From Diaminobutyricimonas aerilata (GTDB taxonomy: Bacteria; Actinomycetota; Actinomycetes; Actinomycetales; Microbacteriaceae), in assembly GCF_002797715.1 (NCBI RefSeq), contig NZ_PGFF01000001.1, forward strand, positions 2,503,304 to 2,567,303: a stretch of 64,000 bases of DNA. The letters are read 5' to 3'. A model generated the notes under the pieces. It ran no database searches. It was not told the DNA's origin and was given only the letters and a program-made list of their open reading frames with translations. Every line of letters begins with the position of its first letter. Position 1 is the first letter of the stretch. Positions 58,454 to 64,000 of the stretch are shown piece after piece. The position numbers and the translations under genes are program-made.

Positions 58454-59431
58454 ATGTCGTTGAAGAACCGGGTGGTCGTCATCACGGGCGCCTCGAGCGG
58501 GATCGGTCGCGCCGCGGCGCTGCGTTTCGCGGCGAAGAGGGCGTCGCTCGTGCTCGCCGCGCGCTCCCAGGAGGAACTGGATGCGGTGGCCGCGCAGTGC
58601 CGGGAGCTCGGGTCGGACGCCCTCGTCGTCGCGACAGACGTGACCGACGCGGACGCCGTGCAGGTGCTCGCGAGTCGCGCCGTGCAACGGTTCGGACGCA
58701 TCGACGTGTGGGTCAACGATGCGTCGGTGGGGTTCTACTCGCCGTTCCTCGATGCGCCCATCGAGGACTTCCGGCGCGTGCTCGACGTCAACGTCATGGG
58801 CTACGTGCACGGCGCCCGCGCCGCCCTCGGGGTGATGCGCGCCCAGGGCGAGGGCGTGCTCGTCAACGTCGCGTCGATCGCCGGTGAGATCGCGATGCCC
58901 TACGCCTCCGCCTACTCGATGTCGAAGGCCGCGGTCCGCGCGATGGCCGGGAGCCTGCGCAACGAGCTGCGCCTCGAGGGAGTGCGGGGCGTGAAGATCG
59001 CGACCGTGCTTCCCGGCACGGTCGACACCCCCTTCTTCGAGAACGCGGCCAACTACACCGGTCGCCGCGTGCTCGCGATGCCCCCGGTGAACTCCGTCGA
59101 CCGGGTCGCGCGCGCGGTCGTCTCCGCCGCGATCGCCCCGCGGCGCGAGATCGCCGTCGGCACGGGCGCGCATGCCCTCGTGCGGCAGCACCGCATGACG
59201 CCGAAGCTCATCGACGGCGTGTTGAGTGCCCAGGTCGACCGCACCCATCTCTCGACCACCGAGCCGGCCCCACCGACGAGTGGCAACCTCTACCGGCCCT
59301 CCGGAGAGGTGGCCGGTCACGGCACCGACGGCGGATGGGGCGGGCGACGCAGAACGGCCGTCCGTCGAGTGCTCGGCGTCGGACTGCTCGTCGGCGGTGG
59401 CGCCTACCTGGTGCGTCGCTGGGGCCGGTGA
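58454..59431 (+). CDS. short-chain dehydrogenase/reductase with C-terminal extension
   Basis: 325 residues. VVVITGASSGIGRAAALRFAAKRASLVLAARS is the nucleotide site (TGxxxGIG), and NVASIAGEIAMPYASAYSMSKAAV has the catalytic Ser and Tyr-x3-Lys. The NNAG motif is changed to NDAS. After residue 250 a basic extension ends in a possible membrane helix (VLGVGLLVGGGAYLVRRW). The ATG at 58454 follows GGAGGG at 8 nt; an in-frame ATG 33 codons upstream lies in the repeat-rich gap. Substrate unknown. Confidence 0.87.
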   Translation: MSLKNRVVVITGASSGIGRAAALRFAAKRASLVLAARSQEELDAVAAQCRELGSDALVVATDVTDADAVQVLASRAVQRFGRIDVWVNDASVGFYSPFLDAPIEDFRRVLDVNVMGYVHGARAALGVMRAQGEGVLVNVASIAGEIAMPYASAYSMSKAAVRAMAGSLRNELRLEGVRGVKIATVLPGTVDTPFFENAANYTGRRVLAMPPVNSVDRVARAVVSAAIAPRREIAVGTGAHALVRQHRMTPKLIDGVLSAQVDRTHLSTTEPAPPTSGNLYRPSGEVAGHGTDGGWGGRRRTAVRRVLGVGLLVGGGAYLVRRWGR

Positions 59432-59438
59432 CGGGCGG

Positions 59439-59786
59439 TCACCGCGCCGCCATCAACCCCGATCGGTAGGCGAGCACCACGAGCTGCACGCGGTCTCGGG
59501 CGTCGAGCTTGAGCAGGATGCGCGCGACGTGCGTCTTGACCGTCGTGAGCGAGACGGTGAAGGCCCGCGCGATCTCGGCGTTGGTCATGCCCTCCGCGAT
59601 CGCGTAGAAGACGTCGACCTCGCGCGGGGTCAGGAGCGCGAGGGGTCCCTCGTCCCGGTGGCGGGTCGGGATGCGGATGGGAACGGTCGCCGGGTGCGGG
59701 GCGTCGAGCGCCTCCCCCGCGGCGGGGTCGACCAGACGCAGGCGCGGTTCGCCGACGATGGGCACGGATCCAGTTGTCGCGTTCAA
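59439..59786 (-). CDS. LuxR-type HTH protein without receiver domain
   Basis: 115 residues. LTPREVDVFYAIAEGMTNAEIARAFTVSLTTVKTHVARILLKLDARDRVQLVVLAYRSGL is a full LuxR/NarL DNA-binding domain (about 55-112). The preceding 50 residues are not a receiver. The TTG at 59786 overlaps the stop of the upstream gene (TTGA), implying translational coupling, though an ATG at 59831 is possible. It is the last gene of the PadR operon and may regulate as an orphan DNA-binding factor. Confidence 0.72.
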   Translation of the reverse strand: MNATTGSVPIVGEPRLRLVDPAAGEALDAPHPATVPIRIPTRHRDEGPLALLTPREVDVFYAIAEGMTNAEIARAFTVSLTTVKTHVARILLKLDARDRVQLVVLAYRSGLMAAR

Positions 59787-60379
59787 TGCTGATCGTCCAT
59801 TCCCGTGATGTGCACGGCGTAGCCGACACATCCCGCTCGGGTCCAGTCATAGGGTTCGTCGGTCTGCTCGCCGTAGAGGGCGGCGAAGAAGGCGGTGGGG
59901 TCGACCCCGGAGCGGATCCACTGGTCCATCGCCGCGGCCCCGGTCTCGCCGTCTCCGGCCGTGGCGGCGAGATAGGCGAGGTAGTCGAAGCCGGAGGCGG
60001 TCATGCAGGCCGTGATGATGCGGTCCTGCAGGGCGCCGATCGCCGTGTTGAGGGCATCCGGGATGAGCGTGTCGGGCGGATAGGTGTTGCCCTCGTCGAC
60101 GAGCGCCTGCTCCTCGGCGCTGAGGGTGTACTCGAACATCACCATGGTCTCGGTGGCCGGGGTCGCCCCGGGTGCCGGTGCTCCTTCGGTGGCCGGCGCC
60201 GGCTCACTCTCGACCGCGATCCGGGTGCTCTCGCCCTCGACCATGAGCTTCGTCTGGGCTGGCTCGTCCATCGGCGCGGGTGCCGGGGTGGCGGTCGCCG
60301 TGATGATGCCGACCGCGGCGGTGCCGGCGATCAGGGTGAGTCCCGCGGAGGCGAGCACGACCGTCATGAGCTTCCTCAT
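59783..60379 (-). CDS. secreted hypothetical protein (198 aa)
   Basis: Not recognised. MRKLMTVVLASAGLTLIAGTAAVGIITA is a signal peptide or membrane anchor. A Pro/Ala/Glu-rich linker (about 30-75) leads to a globular part with DALNTAIGALQDRIITACMTASGFDYLAYLAA and RAGCVGYAVHITGM; the Cys residues may form a disulfide. The ATG overlaps the stop of the membrane gene (ATGA). It is the third gene in the operon. Confidence 0.72.
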   Translation of the reverse strand: MRKLMTVVLASAGLTLIAGTAAVGIITATATPAPAPMDEPAQTKLMVEGESTRIAVESEPAPATEGAPAPGATPATETMVMFEYTLSAEEQALVDEGNTYPPDTLIPDALNTAIGALQDRIITACMTASGFDYLAYLAATAGDGETGAAAMDQWIRSGVDPTAFFAALYGEQTDEPYDWTRAGCVGYAVHITGMDDQH

Positions 60380-61086
60380 CGGGCGTCCTCCGTCTCGATC
60401 GGGGTCGAGGAGATCGGCAGCCACCACACCGCGACCGCGAGGTACAGCAGGGCGGCGCCGATCGATTCGGCCACGACGAACGACGGCCAGTCCGGTAGCC
60501 GGGCGAGCAACGGGGTGAGCACGGTGTCGTAGTGCGTGAGGTAGTGGATCACGAGGTGTCCCATGCCGAACACGGCACCGATGAGCCACAACGCGCCGAT
60601 CGACCGGGTGATCCGTCGTGCGAGCAGCGCGAGTCCGCACACGAGCGCGATCGAGACGACGATCGTGAGCGCGAGCACCTCCGCGTACTGCTGGTCGCGC
60701 AGGGTCTGCGAGGCGAGGGTGAGGCTCATGAGCATGCCGCCGATGGCGAAGAGCGCGGATGCCGTGATCGCGATGACGAGCAGCGTCACGGGCAGGTGCC
60801 GGCCGCTGAACGCGATGCGGGCACCGCCGACGACGCGGCGCTGAGCGGCCCGCCAGGCGAGGTCGGCCGGCACTCCGCGCAGGCTGCGCGACACGATCGC
60901 GACGGCGAGCGCGCGACCGGTCATGCCGGTGGCGTCGGCGTGCGCGCTGTGGTCGTGCAGGTCGGCGGCGAGCTCGTCGAGCCTCTCGTTGGCGACCTCG
61001 GGCGGGAGCCCACGCGTGTAGCGGGTCGCCCACCAGCGCGACCATTGGGCGGCGCGGCGGTACTCGATCGAGCGCGAGGCGCTCAT
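60376..61086 (-). CDS. HAAS-type membrane protein (PadR-associated)
   Basis: 236 residues. The soluble N-terminal segment (about 15-75, LPPEVANERLDELAADLHDHSAHADATGMTGRALAVAIVSRSLRGVPADLAWR) has the pattern of the HAAS/permease-prefix domain linked to PadR regulators; it is followed by four to five membrane helices. Such pairs are proposed to sense membrane state and titrate PadR. ATG 61086 overlaps the PadR stop (ATGA). Confidence 0.72.
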   Translation of the reverse strand: MSASRSIEYRRAAQWSRWWATRYTRGLPPEVANERLDELAADLHDHSAHADATGMTGRALAVAIVSRSLRGVPADLAWRAAQRRVVGGARIAFSGRHLPVTLLVIAITASALFAIGGMLMSLTLASQTLRDQQYAEVLALTIVVSIALVCGLALLARRITRSIGALWLIGAVFGMGHLVIHYLTHYDTVLTPLLARLPDWPSFVVAESIGAALLYLAVAVWWLPISSTPIETEDAR

Positions 61087-61436
61087 GCGAAGGCCGTTCC
61101 CGGTTCGGCACCGGTGACGGGACGACCGGCGCGTGAGGCCGCGAGGGCACGCGCGCCGGCCCCGCTGACACGGTAGTGCCGGCGTCGCGGTCGCCCCTCG
61201 GCCTCGGAGAGCGCCACGTCTTCCCACGAGCTCTCGAGCAGTCCGGCATCCGAGAGCCGGCCGAGCGCCTTGTAGAGGGTGCCGTGGGCGGTCAGCCCGC
61301 CGGCGCCGTCGCGTTCGGCGATCTTGCGCGCCAGGGCGAAGCCGTAGAAATCGCTGCCCGCGGCCTGCAGTTCGAGCCCCGCTTCGAGGATGTGCACCTC
61401 GAGAGGGAGGAGCGACCCCGGCTTCCGTCTGACCAT
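61083..61436 (-). CDS. PadR-family transcriptional regulator
   Basis: 117 residues. The winged HTH reads LEVHILEAGLELQAAGSDFYGFALARKIAERDGAGGLTAHGTLYKALGRLSDAGLLESSWED...RRRHYRVSGAGARALAA; GTLYKALGRLxxAGLL is the PadR recognition helix. The C-terminal dimerisation helix is short. The gene is leaderless: TATAGT ends 6 nt upstream of ATG 61436, and a perfect GGAAGATATCTTCC palindrome next to it is the likely operator. It begins a four-gene coupled operon. Confidence 0.9.
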   Translation of the reverse strand: MVRRKPGSLLPLEVHILEAGLELQAAGSDFYGFALARKIAERDGAGGLTAHGTLYKALGRLSDAGLLESSWEDVALSEAEGRPRRRHYRVSGAGARALAASRAGRPVTGAEPGTAFA

Positions 61437-61442
61437 GGGTCG

Positions 61443-61448
61443 ACTATA
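61443..61448 (-). promoter_or_regulatory. -10 box of the PadR operon
   Basis: TATAGT, 6 nt, ATG (61436). Confidence 0.65.
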
Positions 61449-61462
61449 GGAAGATATCTTCC
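61449..61462. promoter_or_regulatory. PadR operator candidate
   Basis: GGAAGATATCTTCC is a perfect 14-bp palindrome just upstream of the -10 box of the padR gene. Confidence 0.7.
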
Positions 61463-61576
61463 CGTAAACAAGGGGGAATTCTCAGTTCCTCCCCTCCCCC
61501 GGCCGGGGCGGTGCGTGGCTGAGGAGTGGATGCGAGCGGATTCCCCCCGGGCGACCTCACCGGCGATGATGCAGGA

Positions 61577-61915
61577 ATGCGGCGCATCTACTACGCGAAC
61601 GGAAGCGTGCTCACCGACGACATGACGTGCAAGGCACTGCTGCGTTATGCGCGAGCGCTCGCGGAGGCCGACCTCGCCGACGTCGTGCAGGTGCCCATCC
61701 GTCAGGAGGACGGCGCGATCGTCTACTCCCACTTCCTCATCGGTCCGGCGAGTCAGATCTTCTCGAACCCGGTCGGGGAACCGAACACCGAACCGTTCGA
61801 TGCCGCGATCATCGAGAAGCTCGAGAGCGCCACCGCACGACTGCATCCCGCCCGGCCGGACTGGTCGGAGGAGATGACCGACGTGCCCGACCTGGACATG
61901 CCCTCCTTCAGCTGA
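61577..61915 (+). CDS. small protein, RRIYYANGSVLTDD family (112 aa)
   Basis: Paralogue of 56801-57133. MRRIYYANGSVLTDDMTCKALLRYARALAEADLADVVQVPIRQEDGAIVYSHFLIGPASQIFSNPVGEP has the same alpha/beta unit with a different C terminus. Function unknown. ATG 61577 has GCAGGA immediately upstream, not an ideal ribosome site. Located between the padR operon and the BTAD regulator. Confidence 0.72.
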   Translation: MRRIYYANGSVLTDDMTCKALLRYARALAEADLADVVQVPIRQEDGAIVYSHFLIGPASQIFSNPVGEPNTEPFDAAIIEKLESATARLHPARPDWSEEMTDVPDLDMPSFS

Positions 61916-61961
61916 CTCCGCTCGCGTCCCCCACAGGTGAGAGCTCGTCACAGGCGTCCGA

Positions 61962-61967
61962 TATCCT
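61962..61967 (+). promoter_or_regulatory. -10 box, leaderless promoter of the BTAD regulator
   Basis: TATCCT, 7 nt, GTG (61975). Confidence 0.5.
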
Positions 61968-61974
61968 GCCGCGA

Positions 61975-64000
61975 GTGACCGAGCACCCCCCGACCGTCCG
62001 CCTCTCGCTGTTCGGCCCCGTGACCGTGCGGCGCGACGACGTCGCCCTCCCGATCGGCGGCGACATCCCTCGTGCCATCGTCGCGCGGCTCGCGGTCGAC
62101 GCCGGTGTCGCCGTGCCCGCCGACGAACTCGTGCGGGATGTGTGGGGTGACGCGCCGGCGAGCATCCTGACGAGTCTGCGCTCGCACGTCTCCCGGCTGC
62201 GCGGCGGCCCGCTCGCCGACCTGCTCGAGGGCGGACGCGACGGCTACCGGTTGACCCTCGAGCCCACGGCGATCGACGCCCGCCGCATCGCGGCTGCGGC
62301 CGACCGCGCCGAGGGTGCCCCGATCGACGCGGACCTCGCGGCGGAACTCGCGGACCTGGAACGAGCGTGGGACGGCGACCCGCTCGCCGACCTCACCGGA
62401 TTCCCGTTCCTCGAGACGGCACGGGCACGGATGCGGAACGACCGGCTCCGCGCCGCGCTCGCGCTCGCCCGCGTGCGCCTCGACCGCGGCGAGAACGCGA
62501 CGGCGTCGCTCGGGCTCACCGACATCGCCGCCGAGCACCCGCTCGACGACGACGTGCAGACCCTGCTCTCCACCGCGCTCGCGCGGTCGGGCCGCACGAG
62601 CGACGCGCTGGCCGCACTCGACGCCGCCCAACGCGAGGGCGGCACCCTCTCCCCCGCCCTCGCCGACCTGCGCTCGCGCATCCTGCGGCAGGAGCCGGAG
62701 GTGCTCGGCACGACCGCGGTCAGCGCCGAGACGGTGCAGCGCACGGGCGTGCCCATCCCGCTCACGCCGCTCGTCGGGCGCACCCCGGAGCTCGAGGCGC
62801 TCACGCGTGCGCGCGCGGCGGCCCGACTGGTGACCCTCGTCGGCGCGGCCGGCGTCGGCAAGACGCGACTCGTGGTGGAGCACGCCCGCGCGGCGACCTC
62901 CGAGACCGACGACGAGCAGTGGCTCGCCGACCTCACCGTCGTCGACCGCGGCGACAAGGTGCCGTCGCTGCTCGCCGATCTCGTCGGAGCCCACGAGGCG
63001 GACCTCGACGCCATCGCGCGGCGCCTCTCCGGCCGCCGCGTTCTGCTCGTGCTCGACAACGCCGAGCATGTGCTCGACGCCGTGCGTTCCGCCGTCGAGA
63101 CGCTGCTCGCGCGCGCGGTCGGACTCACGATCGTCGTCACGAGCCGCGAACAGCTCGGCATCCGGGGCGAGCGGATCGTGCGCATCGGCCCGCTCGACGG
63201 TTCCCGACTCGGCGAGGCCGTGACGATCTTCGAGCAGCGGGCGCAGGAATCCTCACCCGGGTTCGAGGTGAACGAGGCGACCGCCGAACTCGTGCGCGAG
63301 GTGTGCCGCACCCTCGACGGCATCCCCCTCGCCCTCAACCTCGCGGCGAGCCGCCTCGACGTGCTGCCCCTGCCCGCCCTGGTGCGGTCGCTGCAGCGCG
63401 GCACCGACCTCGCCGCCGGCAGCGGTCGACACGGCAGCCTCGCGAACGCGATCGGGTGGAGCGCGGCACTGCTCGAGGAGCACGAGCGCGACCTCATGAC
63501 GCAACTGGCGCTGTTCGTCGGTCCGTTCACCCTCGACGCCGTCGCCGGTATCTGCGAGAGCGCGGCGGGCGACCCGGTCGCGCTCACCGCGGGACTCGTG
63601 CGCAAGTCGCTCGTCGCGGTCACCGGTGACGAGGGCGGTGAGCGGCGCTACCGCCTGCTCGACTCCATCCGCGCCTACTTCGCGCAGCAGCCGAAGACCT
63701 TCCCGGTCGAGGAGTGGCGCGCCCGGCATGCGGTGTGGATGGCGGGTTTCGCCGTCGAGAAGGGCGGTCTGCTCGTCACCGCGGACGCCCGTCCCGCGCA
63801 CATCGCCCTCGATCACGCGCGCCCCGACCTGCAGCTCGCTCTCGACACCGCCGTGGCGATGGGGTCGCGACCGCTCGCGCTCATGCTCTTCGCCGGTCAG
63901 GCCACCCATTGGTTCCGCCGCGGTCTCTTCGGCGAGGGTCTCGGTTCCGCCGAGCGTGCGTTCGCGGTACCGGGAGAGGCGCCGCCGCCGCTCGAGGGAC
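61975..64000 (+). CDS. BTAD/AAA transcriptional regulator (AfsR/SARP-like), 3' end outside window
   Basis: 675 codons are visible and the frame is open to the end. An N-terminal OmpR-type DNA-binding domain (LSLFGPVTVRRDDVALPIGGDIPRAIVARLAVDAGVAVPADELVRDVWGDAP) and BTAD helices (about 90-230) precede an NB-ARC ATPase: TLVGAAGVGKTRLVVEHARA (Walker A) near 290, RRVLLVLDNAEHVLDAV (Walker B), and LTIVVTSREQLGIRGERIVRIGPL. The following TPR-like helices are cut. Such regulators control secondary metabolism or stress genes; its target is not seen. Confidence 0.9.
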   Translation, partial: MTEHPPTVRLSLFGPVTVRRDDVALPIGGDIPRAIVARLAVDAGVAVPADELVRDVWGDAPASILTSLRSHVSRLRGGPLADLLEGGRDGYRLTLEPTAIDARRIAAAADRAEGAPIDADLAAELADLERAWDGDPLADLTGFPFLETARARMRNDRLRAALALARVRLDRGENATASLGLTDIAAEHPLDDDVQTLLSTALARSGRTSDALAALDAAQREGGTLSPALADLRSRILRQEPEVLGTTAVSAETVQRTGVPIPLTPLVGRTPELEALTRARAAARLVTLVGAAGVGKTRLVVEHARAATSETDDEQWLADLTVVDRGDKVPSLLADLVGAHEADLDAIARRLSGRRVLLVLDNAEHVLDAVRSAVETLLARAVGLTIVVTSREQLGIRGERIVRIGPLDGSRLGEAVTIFEQRAQESSPGFEVNEATAELVREVCRTLDGIPLALNLAASRLDVLPLPALVRSLQRGTDLAAGSGRHGSLANAIGWSAALLEEHERDLMTQLALFVGPFTLDAVAGICESAAGDPVALTAGLVRKSLVAVTGDEGGERRYRLLDSIRAYFAQQPKTFPVEEWRARHAVWMAGFAVEKGGLLVTADARPAHIALDHARPDLQLALDTAVAMGSRPLALMLFAGQATHWFRRGLFGEGLGSAERAFAVPGEAPPPLEG

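Noticed and set aside
1-64000. Prophage, plasmid or genomic island covering the window
   Set aside because: No phage structural, integrase, replication or conjugation genes are present, and codon use appears uniform throughout.

Overview
The window comes from a high-GC Gram-positive bacterium, most likely an actinobacterium of the Microbacteriaceae. The evidence is GC-rich codon use with many GTG starts, a fused cytochrome bd exporter gene (CydDC), PadR/HAAS, BTAD, DUF2795, CGNR and baeRF genes, many leaderless-type promoters (TANNNT, 6-7 nt, ATG), and dispersed intergenic palindromes (GGTCTCGATA...TACTCGACC and CCTGAGCCTGTCGAAGG). The sequence looks chromosomal. I see no phage, plasmid, transposase or CRISPR array. 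The genus assignment is inference.

Layout. 1-3643: partial aldo/keto reductase, GH2 beta-glycosidase, second aldo/keto reductase. 3735-6990: DUF4349 lipoprotein, then an overlapping trio (haem-oxygenase-like iron enzyme, GT2 glycosyltransferase, CDGSH iron-sulfur protein). 7115-8230: baeRF protein. 8514-15641: a carbohydrate island of two divergent, translationally coupled operons. Leftward runs FGGY kinase > YihT/LacD-like aldolase > Asp/Glu-racemase-like protein > sucrose phosphorylase. Rightward runs DeoR regulator > DUF1537 acid-sugar kinase > class II aldolase/decarboxylase. A GlpR-like operator sits inside the leftward promoter. 15664-20185: TfoX-like protein, GT4-type glycosyltransferase, DUF2795 protein, lipase maturation factor homologue, DUF6157 protein, and alkB under a perfect LexA box. 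20314-28915: a family-5 oligosaccharide/peptide ABC transporter, LacI repressor with tandem operators, and GH35 beta-galactosidase. 29034-31973: FAD monooxygenase and metallo-hydrolase divergent from a TetR repressor with its operator. 32507-39918: cydA-cydB-cydDC divergent from a BlaI repressor and M56 metalloprotease, with three BlaI-like operators between. 39946-46634: small unknown proteins, an MFS exporter, CGNR regulator, acetyl-CoA synthetase and a two-gene ABC exporter. 46749-51341: tRNA-Ala(CGC), a membrane protein, GNAT, galU, 5-formyl-THF cyclo-ligase, FmdB-like protein, mscL. 51512-57133: a very large helicase-like protein with broken ATPase motifs, a membrane coiled-coil protein and small proteins. 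57210-64000: two SDR enzymes flanking a cluster of five short repeats, a PadR-HAAS-secreted protein-LuxR operon, and a BTAD/AAA regulator cut by the window end.

Functional themes are carbohydrate capture and breakdown (GH2, GH35, sucrose phosphorylase, two kinase/lyase pairs that would feed triose phosphates), aerobic respiration under stress (cytochrome bd probably under BlaI control), DNA alkylation repair under SOS control, and local one- and two-gene repressor circuits with recognisable operators. Most promising for follow-up: the BlaI-cyd intergenic region, the sucrose phosphorylase/kinase/aldolase operon, the LexA-alkB promoter, the pseudo-helicase, and the leaderless promoter set.
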